Source: Methylomonas aurea
GTDB taxonomy: Bacteria; Pseudomonadota; Gammaproteobacteria; Methylococcales; Methylomonadaceae
Length of the DNA stretch: 64,000 nucleotides
Direction of reading: 5' to 3'
NCBI RefSeq assembly: GCF_024505045.1
Contig: NZ_JANIBM010000003.1
Coordinates: 186,001 to 250,000 of the forward strand
Positions 9,218 through 16,991 of the stretch are shown here, in pieces. A model generated the notes under the pieces. That model had not been told where the DNA came from. It made no database searches and worked only from the letters and a program-made list of their open reading frames with translations. Position numbers and translations under genes: made by a program. Position 1 is the stretch's first letter. Each line of letters opens with the position of its first letter.

Positions 9218-10056
9218 GACAGGGAGTTCTTATAAGCTTGCAGCAATTCGTCCATGCGTTTCCAGAGCGGGCCGGGTTTGCCGTCGCCGATCGCCGCACC
9301 GTCCAGATTTACCACCGGTACGATTTCGCGGGTGGAGCTGACCACCCAGACTTCGCTGGCTTGTTGCAGCGCTTCCAGCGCGATGATGTCTTCCCGGTAC
9401 GGGATTTGGTGCGCTTCCGCCAATTCCAGAATTACGTCGCGGGTGATGCCCGGTAGAATTTCGTGGCCTTTCGGCGGCGTGATCAGTTCGCCGTCGATGG
9501 CGGCAAACACGTTGCTGGCCGCGCCTTCTATGACATAGCCGTTTTTGACCAGTATCGCTTCGGCGCAGCCGCGGTCGACGGCTTCCTGGCGCAGCAGGAT
9601 GTTGGCCAATAGCGTGATGGCTTTGATGTCGCACAATTGCCAGCGGGTATCGTCCAACGTAATCGCTTTGATACCTTCGCTACGGCCGGCGAACGGTTGG
9701 ATATCGGCCGCCATCGCAAACACGGTTGGCGTGGTGTGTTCTGGAAAGGCATGGTCGCGTTTCGGCGCCCAGCCGCGGGTAACTTGCAGGTAAATGTATT
9801 GGTCTCGGCCGTCGGTGGCTAACAACGGCCGGAATATCGCTTCCCATTCGGCCACGCTGCAGTTTAACGGCAAGCGAATGCCGGCCAGGCTGTTGTTCAA
9901 CCGGTTGATATGGTCTTCAAGCCGGAACAGGCGTCCCTTGTAGGCTGGAATCACCTCGTAAACGCCGTCGCCGAATAAAAAGCCGCGGTCCAGCACCGAC
10001 ACTTTAGCCTCTGCCAGCGGCAGATATTCGCCGTTTAGATAGACTTGTTGCGTCAT
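9214..10056 (-). CDS. dat: D-amino acid aminotransferase (PLP fold type IV)
   Basis: A 280-residue class IV aminotransferase. The PLP lysine is K145 (DIKAITLLANIL) and the cofactor-N1 glutamate is E177 (VIEGAASNVF), the same positions as in Bacillus D-amino acid aminotransferase. The beta-strand segment RGFLFGDGVYEV is also typical. D-Ala/D-Glu interconversion is the likely reaction, feeding peptidoglycan synthesis, and this fits its place between dacA and ybeD. Branched-chain aminotransferase or aminodeoxychorismate lyase activity cannot be excluded from sequence alone. The gene overlaps both neighbours by four bases. Confidence 0.88.
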   Translation of the reverse strand: MTQQVYLNGEYLPLAEAKVSVLDRGFLFGDGVYEVIPAYKGRLFRLEDHINRLNNSLAGIRLPLNCSVAEWEAIFRPLLATDGRDQYIYLQVTRGWAPKRDHAFPEHTTPTVFAMAADIQPFAGRSEGIKAITLDDTRWQLCDIKAITLLANILLRQEAVDRGCAEAILVKNGYVIEGAASNVFAAIDGELITPPKGHEILPGITRDVILELAEAHQIPYREDIIALEALQQASEVWVVSSTREIVPVVNLDGAAIGDGKPGPLWKRMDELLQAYKNSLS

Positions 10057-11216
10057 TCTTTCTCCAAAAAGCCGATCGCGGCATCGTATAGGCGGCGGAA
10101 CAAGCCGCCTTCGGCCACGCTGTCCAGGGCGACCAGCGGTTTATTGGCGACGGTCTCGCCGGTCAGCGAGATATTTAGGGTGCCCACCGTATCGCCTTTG
10201 TTGAGCGGGGCAAACACGCCTTTATCGATCTGGGTTTCGGCTTTCAGTTCGTTGAAATGTTTGCGCGGTGCCGTCACATATAAGTCTTCCGCCAGGCCGA
10301 CGGCCAATTTCGATGTCACGCCCTTGCGGATGCGGGTTTCGGCCAAAGGTTTGCCGCCCTCATACAAACGGTGGGTTTCGAAGAAGCGGAAACCGTAATT
10401 CAGCAAAGACTGGCTTTCGTTGGAGCGGGCATTGGCGCTGGCGGTCCCCATCACGACCGAGATCAGACGCATGTCCTCGCGTTTGGCCGAAGCCACCATG
10501 CAATAGCCGGCATCGTCGGTAAAGCCGGTTTTCAGGCCGTCGACCGACGGATCGCGCCACAGCAGCAGATTGCGGTTCTGCTGGGTGATGCCGTTGTAAG
10601 TGAATTCCTTTTGCGAATCCCAACGGTAATACTCTGGAAACTCGCGGATCACCGCCTGCGCCAACAGCGCCAAATCCCGCGCGGAACTGTAATGATTAGG
10701 GCTGGGCAGGCCGGTGGCGTTTTCGAAATGACTGTTGGCCATACCCAGGCGGCTGGCTTGTTCGTTCATCATCGTCGCGAAAGTTTGCTCGCTGCCGGCC
10801 ACGTGTTCGGCCAAGGCTACGCTGGCGTCGTTACCGGACTGGATGATCATGCCCTGCAACAAGTCTTCGACCCGGACCTGCTTGTTGACTTCGACGAACA
10901 TTTTCGAGCCGCCGGTTTCCCAGGCGTTCTGGCTGATGGTGACTTTTTCGTCCAACGTTAAATGTCCGGCTTTCAATTCGCGGAACACGACGTAGGCTGT
11001 CATGATTTTGGTCAAGCTGGCCGGTGCGACGCGCTTGTCGGCATCTTTCTCGGCCAGAATCCGGCTGCTGTCGAAATCCATCAGAAAGTAACTGGAGGCG
11101 GCGACGCTGGGGGCGGCCGGGGTGAAAATCGGGCCGGCGGCTGGCAAAGACAGGCTGGTGAACAGTAACAGCAGCCCGCCAAACAGGCTGAATGTCATGC
11201 GAAGAGGTTGGCTCAT
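10053..11216 (-). CDS. dacA: D-alanyl-D-alanine carboxypeptidase (PBP5/6 type)
   Basis: A 387-residue penicillin-binding protein that trims the terminal D-Ala from peptidoglycan stem peptides in the periplasm. The signal peptide covers about residues 1-27 (hydrophobic FSLFGGLLLLFTSLSLPAAG). Catalytic motifs are SLTK (67-70), SGN (126-128) and KTG (228-230). A PBP5-like C-terminal beta domain follows, and the C-terminus (RRLYDAAIGFLEKE) suits an amphipathic membrane anchor. I chose the ATG at 11216; an in-frame TTG five codons upstream also starts the frame and neither has a clear ribosome site. It is the first gene of the operon through lipA, which links D-alanine handling and lipoylation in one transcript. 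Confidence 0.94.
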   Translation of the reverse strand: MSQPLRMTFSLFGGLLLLFTSLSLPAAGPIFTPAAPSVAASSYFLMDFDSSRILAEKDADKRVAPASLTKIMTAYVVFRELKAGHLTLDEKVTISQNAWETGGSKMFVEVNKQVRVEDLLQGMIIQSGNDASVALAEHVAGSEQTFATMMNEQASRLGMANSHFENATGLPSPNHYSSARDLALLAQAVIREFPEYYRWDSQKEFTYNGITQQNRNLLLWRDPSVDGLKTGFTDDAGYCMVASAKREDMRLISVVMGTASANARSNESQSLLNYGFRFFETHRLYEGGKPLAETRIRKGVTSKLAVGLAEDLYVTAPRKHFNELKAETQIDKGVFAPLNKGDTVGTLNISLTGETVANKPLVALDSVAEGGLFRRLYDAAIGFLEKE

Positions 11217-11340
11217 GATTGCGGTATTCAAAAGTCGTTCGGGAAGCGGCTATTGTAACACCCCCGGCTCCCGCTTAGAAAAACCCGAACGCCGGGGCCG
11301 CAATACGAAAGCGGTGTGCATTCCGGTCGGCGTCCGACCG

Positions 11341-11973
11341 CTAGCGTTCGCCGGCGCAAATCCTGAATCGGCAGGCGCAATCCTGTTGTGCCATACAAGC
11401 CGTTTGTTTGATGGTGCTATCTAGTAACGTGCCGATCAGCACCCGGTCGAATTCGCACAGTTCGGGGATTTGCTGGGCCAAGTCGTGGTAGACGCAGTTC
11501 ACCGCTTTCAGGCTGGTCTGGCCGTCATCGGTTTCCAACTCGGCGCGGTAGCCCAGCGTTTGCATCAATTCGACCAAGGCCAGACGCTTCGCCTGCGGAG
11601 ATTTGCCGCTGAATTGCGGTGCCAACGATTGCGCCAGATTGGCGCCCATCCGCCCCAGCATTTGCCGCAGGGCGGCTTCGCCGAGTTCGGCCTTCAATTC
11701 CGCCAGCAATAACTGGCAGAACCAGCCGTATTGCTTGGGTAAGCGGTTGCGGCCTTGTTCCGTCAATTTGTAGCTGCGCGCCGGCCGCCCGCCAGTGCTG
11801 TTCAAGGCTGCTTCGGCGACCAGTTGTTGTTTTTCCAGCCCCACTAAATGCTGCTTCACCGCATTGCGCGAAATCTGCATTTCGGCGGCCAATTCGTCGA
11901 TGCTGAGCCCGTTTGCCGCCGCTAGCAGCAAATTCAGGATTTGTTCTTGGCGGGTGCCGCTGGGTTGAGTCAT
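11341..11973 (-). CDS. SufR-like iron-sulfur winged-helix regulator
   Basis: A 210-residue transcription factor with an N-terminal winged helix-turn-helix (residues about 8-75; IDELAAEMQISRNAVKQHLVGLE, then the wing GGRPARSYKLTEQG). The C-terminal domain carries cysteines C160, C173, C193, C199, C201 and C206; C160-x12-C173 matches the spacing in cyanobacterial SufR, which binds an Fe-S cluster. The ATG at 11973 is preferred to an upstream in-frame start that would extend into the control region. No suf genes are nearby. The gene is divergent from a truncated globin and a ferredoxin-type reductase, so it may sense redox state, oxygen or nitric oxide. The target is inferred, not shown. Confidence 0.82.
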   Translation of the reverse strand: MTQPSGTRQEQILNLLLAAANGLSIDELAAEMQISRNAVKQHLVGLEKQQLVAEAALNSTGGRPARSYKLTEQGRNRLPKQYGWFCQLLLAELKAELGEAALRQMLGRMGANLAQSLAPQFSGKSPQAKRLALVELMQTLGYRAELETDDGQTSLKAVNCVYHDLAQQIPELCEFDRVLIGTLLDSTIKQTACMAQQDCACRFRICAGER

Positions 11974-12070
11974 GGCAATGCTGCAAATCAAAGGCTGGAG
12001 ATGACGCAATTCTATGCCGGAATCGGTGCTCGGCAAAGTATCGGAAAGGTCGATAGCTAATATAAATAAG

Positions 12071-12094
12071 TTTTATAATACAAATATTGTAAAA
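12071..12094. promoter_or_regulatory. dyad operator candidate in the globin/SufR-like divergent promoter
   Basis: Arms TTTTATAATA and TATTGTAAAA are inverted repeats matching at 9 of 10 positions around the spacer CAAA. Within it, TACAA-ATA-TTGTA is a perfect five-base inverted repeat. A consensus TATAAT (12074-12079) lies in the left arm, so a bound repressor would cover a -10 element for the globin gene. It sits 77 bases before the globin start and about 98 from the regulator start. Confidence 0.6.
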
Positions 12095-12171
12095 GTTGGC
12101 TGATTGGCTTATTCTGCTCCCGGCTTCGACAAGCCGTAACCGATTCATCCACTCCATATAGGCAGAACAAT

Positions 12172-12552
12172 ATGAGCGAAACCACTGCAACTCTGTATGA
12201 ACAACTGGGCGGCGAAGCCGCGGTCAACGCTGCGGTCGATATCTTCTACCGCAAAGTGTTGAGCGACCATCGCATCAACCGCTTTTTCGACAACACCGAT
12301 ATGGATAAACAGGCCGCCAAACAAAAAGCGTTTTTGACGATGGCCTTCGGCGGCCCTAACAATTATTCGGGCGCCGATATGCGCCAAGCCCATGCCCATC
12401 TGGTGAAAAAGCTGGGCCTGGACGATTCCCATTTCGATGCAGTGGTTGAAAATCTGGCGACGACCTTGCAGGAATTGCATGTGCCCCAGGCGCTGATACA
12501 ACAAGTCGCGGCGATTGCCGAAACTACCCGCAACGACGTGCTGGGCCGATAA
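12172..12552 (+). CDS. group 1 truncated haemoglobin
   Basis: A 126-residue 2-on-2 globin. It starts with the conserved LYEQLGGEAAV, has the B9-B10 Phe-Tyr pair (F25-Y26), a CD region FFDNTDM, the segment LTMAFGGPNNYSG, and the proximal histidine at H74 in MRQAHAHL. Such globins bind O2 and NO, and some remove NO when given electrons by a reductase. The next gene, 15 bases on, encodes a plausible partner reductase. The gene is divergent from a SufR-like regulator. The ATG at 12172 is the natural start. Confidence 0.95.
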   Translation: MSETTATLYEQLGGEAAVNAAVDIFYRKVLSDHRINRFFDNTDMDKQAAKQKAFLTMAFGGPNNYSGADMRQAHAHLVKKLGLDDSHFDAVVENLATTLQELHVPQALIQQVAAIAETTRNDVLGR

Positions 12553-12567
12553 GGGGAGATACAGTCC

Positions 12568-13554
12568 ATGCAAACACGCAAGATCAGCGTCGGCCGGCGC
12601 GAGTTGTTTTGCCAGCCGGGCGAATCGGTGTTGGAAGCTTTGCTGCGGGAACAGGTCGAGATTGCTTACGGTTGCCGGCAGGGCTCTTGCCAGAGCTGCA
12701 TCGCCCGCAGCCTGGACGGCGCGCCGCCGGTCGCGGCCCAAGCCGGCTTGAAGGACGTGCTGCGCCATCAGAACCACTTCTTGACCTGTCTGTGCTATCC
12801 GGAACGCGATATGGCGATCGGTATCGGCTCGCCGGAGCAGCGTTTTTGTCATGCCACGGTGACCGGCAAGCAATTGCTCAACGCCGAGACTTTGTTGTTG
12901 ACCTTGCGTACCGACGAAGCGCTGGACTACTACGCCGGCCAGTTCGTCAATTTGAAACGCGGCGACGGTTTGCAGCGCAGTTATTCGATCGCCAACAACC
13001 GGGTCCACGCCCGCAACTTGACCTTACATATTCGCCGGTTGGCCGGCGGCCGCTTCAGCGCATGGGCCCACGACGAACTGAAAGTCGGCGATTCTCTGGA
13101 AGTATCCGATCCGCAAGGCCTGTGTTACTACCTACCGAGCGGCCAGCCGCGCAATTTGTTGTTGATCGGCACCGGCAGCGGCCTGGCGCCGTTGGCGGGT
13201 ATCGTCAGCGAGGCCTTGCACCACGGCCACGCTGGTGAGATCCATCTCTACCACGGTAGCCGGGAAATGGACGGTTTGTATTGGATAGATGAGCTGCGCG
13301 GCCTGGCGGCGCAACATGCCAATTTCCATTACACGCCCTGCGTATCGCGCGGCGATGCCCCGGATGGCGTCGCCGGCGGCCGGGCCAATGACGTGGCGAT
13401 GAAGCAATTGCCGGATTTGAAGGGGTGGAGGGTCTATTTGTGCGGCCATCCGGACATGGTGCAGCAGAGTAAACGCCAGGCTTTCCTGAATGGCGCCAAA
13501 TTCGACGATATTTATGCCGACGCGTTTCATGTGGCGTCGTCCACTTTGGACTAA
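12568..13554 (+). CDS. 2Fe-2S ferredoxin-FAD/NAD reductase
   Basis: A 328-residue fused electron-transfer protein. An N-terminal plant-type ferredoxin domain (about 1-90) has the cluster ligands C36, C41 and C44 plus C74 or C76. A FAD-binding barrel (about 98-190, with RSYSIAN) and a NAD-binding domain (IGTGSGLAPLAGI and the closing YLCGHPDMV) follow. This is the architecture of oxygenase reductases such as BenC and MmoC. No oxygenase subunits are near; the only partner in its operon is the truncated globin, 15 bases upstream, so it probably keeps the globin haem reduced. GGGGAG lies before the ATG. Its stop overlaps the stop of the convergent LysR gene. Confidence 0.9.
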   Translation: MQTRKISVGRRELFCQPGESVLEALLREQVEIAYGCRQGSCQSCIARSLDGAPPVAAQAGLKDVLRHQNHFLTCLCYPERDMAIGIGSPEQRFCHATVTGKQLLNAETLLLTLRTDEALDYYAGQFVNLKRGDGLQRSYSIANNRVHARNLTLHIRRLAGGRFSAWAHDELKVGDSLEVSDPQGLCYYLPSGQPRNLLLIGTGSGLAPLAGIVSEALHHGHAGEIHLYHGSREMDGLYWIDELRGLAAQHANFHYTPCVSRGDAPDGVAGGRANDVAMKQLPDLKGWRVYLCGHPDMVQQSKRQAFLNGAKFDDIYADAFHVASSTLD

Positions 13555-14426
13555 CCGCCGAGCGCCGAATAATCCCGTTGCCGTTCGGCGGCGGCCAGGC
13601 CGCGCAGTTGAGCCAGCACTTGTCGCAGCACCGCCGAGTCGTTGTCGCGGCCGGACACTATGTAAGCCGGCAACGTGAAACGTGGGCTATCCGCCACCAG
13701 ATGCAAGCGGCCGGATTGCAGCAACGGTGCCGCCAGGCGGATGGGCAGAAAACAGGAGCCGCTGTTTTGCGCCAGGATCAATTGCAGCGCCATCCAGCCG
13801 ATGTTAACCACTTGCGCCGAGCGTTCCAGGTTCGGAAAGGCGTTGCTGTGCTGGGCGTAAAAACCCGGCGCCCAATCGACGTAGATGTAGTCGTCGTTGG
13901 GCCAGGGCCGGTCCGGATCCGTGCTCAGCAGCAGCAGGGTTTCGTCGAATATGTGCTCCACCAGCAGGCCCGGGCTGTGCTGCGGCGTATACATCATGCC
14001 GATGTCCAGCGCGCCGGAAATCAGGCTGCGCATCAAGTCTTCCTCGAAGCCGATATCGGTGCGGATCGAAACATCCGGCATTTGCCGGCGAATCGCACTT
14101 ATCCATTCCGGCAGCAAGCCTTCGCACAAGGCGATGCGGGCACCGATGCTGACGCTGTCGCGGAAGCGGCTGGGCAAGCCGATATCGTGGCGGGCCTGTT
14201 CCAGCGTTAGCAACAAGGCCTTGGCGTGGCGTAAAAAGCGTTGGCCGGGCTGGGTCAGGCTGGCGCCGGCCCGGTTGCGCACGAACAAGGTGACGCCCAA
14301 ATAGGCTTCCAGGCGTTGAATCCGGGTGCTGACCGTCGATTGGGTCACGTACAGGCGGTTGGCGGCTTCCAGAAAACTGCCGTTGGCGGCGACGCTCAAA
14401 AAGGTTCTGATCTGATCGATATCCAT
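13551..14426 (-). CDS. LysR family transcriptional regulator
   Basis: A 291-residue LysR-type regulator. The N-terminal helix-turn-helix (MDIDQIRTFLSVAANGSFLEAANRLYVTQSTVSTRIQRLE) and the periplasmic-binding-like effector domain (about 90-290) are complete. It is transcribed away from the lipoprotein-MFS-OMF-HlyD efflux operon starting at 14547, the classical arrangement for a LysR protein that controls its neighbour. A dyad with LysR spacing lies at 14449-14473. The inducer is unknown. Its stop codon overlaps that of the reductase gene on the other strand. Confidence 0.93.
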   Translation of the reverse strand: MDIDQIRTFLSVAANGSFLEAANRLYVTQSTVSTRIQRLEAYLGVTLFVRNRAGASLTQPGQRFLRHAKALLLTLEQARHDIGLPSRFRDSVSIGARIALCEGLLPEWISAIRRQMPDVSIRTDIGFEEDLMRSLISGALDIGMMYTPQHSPGLLVEHIFDETLLLLSTDPDRPWPNDDYIYVDWAPGFYAQHSNAFPNLERSAQVVNIGWMALQLILAQNSGSCFLPIRLAAPLLQSGRLHLVADSPRFTLPAYIVSGRDNDSAVLRQVLAQLRGLAAAERQRDYSALGG

Positions 14427-14448
14427 AAGGTTTTAGTATTGATGTTTT

Positions 14449-14473
14449 CGATATTAAACTCCAATAAATATCG
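14449..14473. promoter_or_regulatory. LysR-type operator candidate
   Basis: CGATATT and AATATCG form a perfect seven-base inverted repeat separated by exactly 11 bases, the T-N11-A layout of LysR binding sites. It lies 23-47 bases upstream of the LysR gene and about 75 bases before the efflux operon start, within the 120-base divergent region. Confidence 0.6.
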
Positions 14474-14546
14474 TTTGTCTTATAGCAGTTCGGTTTTTAT
14501 AGTAGAGCCGTATCGATTCGATGGTATTTATTAACCGGAGGGCGCG

Positions 14547-15395
14547 ATGAAAACTTTATTCGTTTTGAAAAAAATTGTTGGCGTTAACCCAAATTGGCTG
14601 GCCGGATTGGTTTTGCCGTGGCTGCTGGCTGCGTGCTCGGCGCCGGCCGTCAGGCCGGTGCAAGTCCAAAGCCAGCGGATCGGTTCGGTATTGATAGTGC
14701 CGGTTGCGGCAGCGCCGCTGGAAGTGATTCCGGATTTGCTGGAACAGCGGGATGCGGCCTATCGGCATGCTCAAAATATGGCGATGGGTGTGACGCTGGA
14801 AACTCAGCGCTACCGAACCGCAGGGGGCATCATCGTTGCCGGTAGGGTCGATAACGAAGACGATACCCAGGCGAAGCTGGACGCACTACCGCCTACCGCC
14901 GCCGGACCGGCGGCGAGCGAATCGGTCTGGACGCCGGCGTTAATGGCCGGAGATAGGCTGGCCGATTTGCTGGTCGCCTCAAACCGCAACGCGGTATTGA
15001 GCCGCGAAGAGTACCGCTTGCCGATCGCCGATGACGCCAGTCTGCAACAGTGGCATCGAGCCGTTCAATCCTGGTACGCTCTGGACAGCGCCGCGACCGA
15101 CTACGCTGACCGGGGCCGTTACGATGCGGTGCTGGAACTGGCGGTCGGCCGCTACCGGATCTTCGAAGGCCAAACCTCGTTGCAACTAATGCTGAAGTTG
15201 ATCGATCCGGCCTCGGGCCGGGTGTTGGCCCGTACCCATGCCGAGAGTTTTCGGGTCGACGATGGCGCTTTGGCTTCGCTCGAGTACGACGGCAAGGCAT
15301 TTAGAGAATTGATTGCCGATATGGCGGTACCGCTGTTGCGGCAAACTCTGGGCGATTTGGGGTTGCGCAGTTTGCCAAGCGCGGACCAGAGCTGA
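14547..15395 (+). CDS. putative lipoprotein of an efflux operon
   Basis: A 282-residue protein that I do not recognise as a named family. It has a long n-region, a hydrophobic stretch (WLAGLVLPWLLAACS) and a lipobox LAAC near residue 31, so it should be a lipid-anchored periplasmic protein. The remainder is soluble; the segments GDRLADLLVAS and GQTSLQLMLKLIDPASGRVLARTHAES suggest a beta-rich fold of the kind seen in lipoproteins that assist outer-membrane machines. A good GGAGG precedes the ATG. It is the first gene of an operon with an MFS pump, a NodT-type outer membrane factor and a HlyD-type adaptor, and so may be an extra component of that pump. Function not established. Confidence 0.72.
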   Translation: MKTLFVLKKIVGVNPNWLAGLVLPWLLAACSAPAVRPVQVQSQRIGSVLIVPVAAAPLEVIPDLLEQRDAAYRHAQNMAMGVTLETQRYRTAGGIIVAGRVDNEDDTQAKLDALPPTAAGPAASESVWTPALMAGDRLADLLVASNRNAVLSREEYRLPIADDASLQQWHRAVQSWYALDSAATDYADRGRYDAVLELAVGRYRIFEGQTSLQLMLKLIDPASGRVLARTHAESFRVDDGALASLEYDGKAFRELIADMAVPLLRQTLGDLGLRSLPSADQS

Positions 15396-15413
15396 GGCCG
15401 CGCCGGATCAACG

Positions 15414-16991
15414 ATGAGCGCCGATTATCCGAAACGGCTGCGCGGCTGGCGTTTCAGTTTATTCAACCTGCTGCTCGGCGGCGGCCATGCCTTGGTGATT
15501 TTCAACGCCGGCGCTTATATCGCGATGCTGCCAAGGGTCGCGGCCGGTTTGGGCGTGCCGCCCAGCTTCGGCACCTGGACCCAGACCGACTATATGATCG
15601 CGTTGGCCCTGGCCTTGCCGTTAGGCGGCTGGCTGGGCCGGCGATTCGGCGAATATCGGCCGCTGATCTGGGCGTTTGCCGGTTTTGCGTTGGCCTCTTG
15701 GCTATGTGCGTTGGCCGAGGACTTTCATCTGTATTTGGCGGCGCGGGTGGTACTGGGCTTCTGCGGCGGCCTGACCCTGCCGTTGGCCCAGGCCTTGTTG
15801 CTTAAGGAATATCCGGAAAAACGCAAGTCGCTCGCTATCGGTGTCTGGAGTTTGTTTACCCTGACGCCGTTCACCTTCGGCCCGCCGCTGGGCGGTTGGC
15901 TGGCCGACACGCTGGGTTGGCGCTGGCTGTTTTGGGGCAATATGCCGTTGGCGTTGGCGATTGCCGGCTTGTTGGGCGCCTTGCTGTACGGCCGCGGCGG
16001 GCCGCACCTGCGGCAACGCTTGGATGTTCCGGGTTGCGTCATGGCGATACTGATTTTATTTGGCGTGCAAGCCATTCTGAACCAGGGTAATGACTGGGAC
16101 TGGGCCAATTCCGGCTATATCCTGGCGCTGGCTGTCGGCGTGGCCGCGTTACTGCTGTACTGGCTGATTTGGGAATGGGGTTGCCGCCGGCCGTTTCTGG
16201 ATATTCGTTTGTTCGCCCGACGCAATTTTACGATCGGCGTGATCGGTTTGTGCGTCGGTTTTCTGTGTTTTCAGGGTTTGTTGTCCTTGCTGATCGTGCA
16301 ATTGCAACTGGCGCTGGGTTACTCGTCGTTTCTGGCCGGCCTGGTGTTTTTGCCGATGGCGATTTTCGCCAAACCGATGGCCGGTATTTTTCATGAGGTA
16401 GTCAAACGGGTCGATGCCCGTTTGCTGGCCAGCGCCAATCTGTTGGGTTTTGCCGCCACTTATTTTTGGTTGAGCCGCTTCGACGACCCGGACAGTTTTG
16501 CCCAGTTGTTCTGGCCGAAACTGCTGGAGGGTGCCTGTCTGGGCAGTTTTTTCGTGCCGTTGACGGCGTTGCTGTTGCACGGTATTCCGGCCGAGCGGCA
16601 TTGGCGGGCGCTGGAATTGGCCAATCTGTTGCGTATCGCCGCCGGCGCGATCGGCATTGCCTTGCAAGGCGTGATTTTCTACCGGCGCACGCCGTTGCAT
16701 ATGACCCGTTTCGCCGAAAACCGCGACGCCTGGTCGGATGCCGGTGCGGACGCGCTGCAAACTTTGCTGGCCGGCGGCTTCGAGGCCGATGCCGCGCTGG
16801 CCAAATTCGCCAAACTGGCGGGCAAGGCTCAAGCCATCCGCGGCTTGAACGATGCATTCTGGCTGGCCGGCTGTGTTTTCGTCGCTCTGGCGGCCTTGGT
16901 TTGGTTGGCCGAGCCGACCCGAGCCCCGCTTCGTGCCGCTCCGGCCATGCAGCGCGCGCTGGAAGAAGCGTTAGTAGAGGAGGATGCCTGA
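15414..16991 (+). CDS. MFS multidrug transporter, 14-TM (EmrB/DHA2-like)
   Basis: A 525-residue inner-membrane major facilitator protein with about 14 hydrophobic segments. Typical DHA2 features are WTQTDYMIALALALPLGGWLGRRFGEYRPL (TM2 and the loop 2-3 motif) and the motif C-like GPPLGGWLADTLGWRWLFWGN. It should pump a substrate outward using the proton gradient, delivering it to the HlyD adaptor and outer membrane factor encoded next. The stop overlaps the ATG of the outer membrane factor gene by one base (TGATG). The operon is probably controlled by the divergent LysR regulator. The substrate cannot be told from sequence. Confidence 0.92.
   Translation: MSADYPKRLRGWRFSLFNLLLGGGHALVIFNAGAYIAMLPRVAAGLGVPPSFGTWTQTDYMIALALALPLGGWLGRRFGEYRPLIWAFAGFALASWLCALAEDFHLYLAARVVLGFCGGLTLPLAQALLLKEYPEKRKSLAIGVWSLFTLTPFTFGPPLGGWLADTLGWRWLFWGNMPLALAIAGLLGALLYGRGGPHLRQRLDVPGCVMAILILFGVQAILNQGNDWDWANSGYILALAVGVAALLLYWLIWEWGCRRPFLDIRLFARRNFTIGVIGLCVGFLCFQGLLSLLIVQLQLALGYSSFLAGLVFLPMAIFAKPMAGIFHEVVKRVDARLLASANLLGFAATYFWLSRFDDPDSFAQLFWPKLLEGACLGSFFVPLTALLLHGIPAERHWRALELANLLRIAAGAIGIALQGVIFYRRTPLHMTRFAENRDAWSDAGADALQTLLAGGFEADAALAKFAKLAGKAQAIRGLNDAFWLAGCVFVALAALVWLAEPTRAPLRAAPAMQRALEEALVEEDA

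Noticed and set aside
12121-12140. Short hairpin CGGCTT-CGAC-AAGCCG upstream of the globin gene as a regulatory RNA
   Set aside because: A six-base stem alone is weak evidence; the dyad at 12071-12094 is the better candidate operator.
16466-16990. A 175-codon open extension upstream of the outer membrane factor gene
   Set aside because: It lies wholly inside the MFS transporter gene in another frame, has no family resemblance, and the ATG at 16991 with a lipoprotein signal directly follows the MFS stop.
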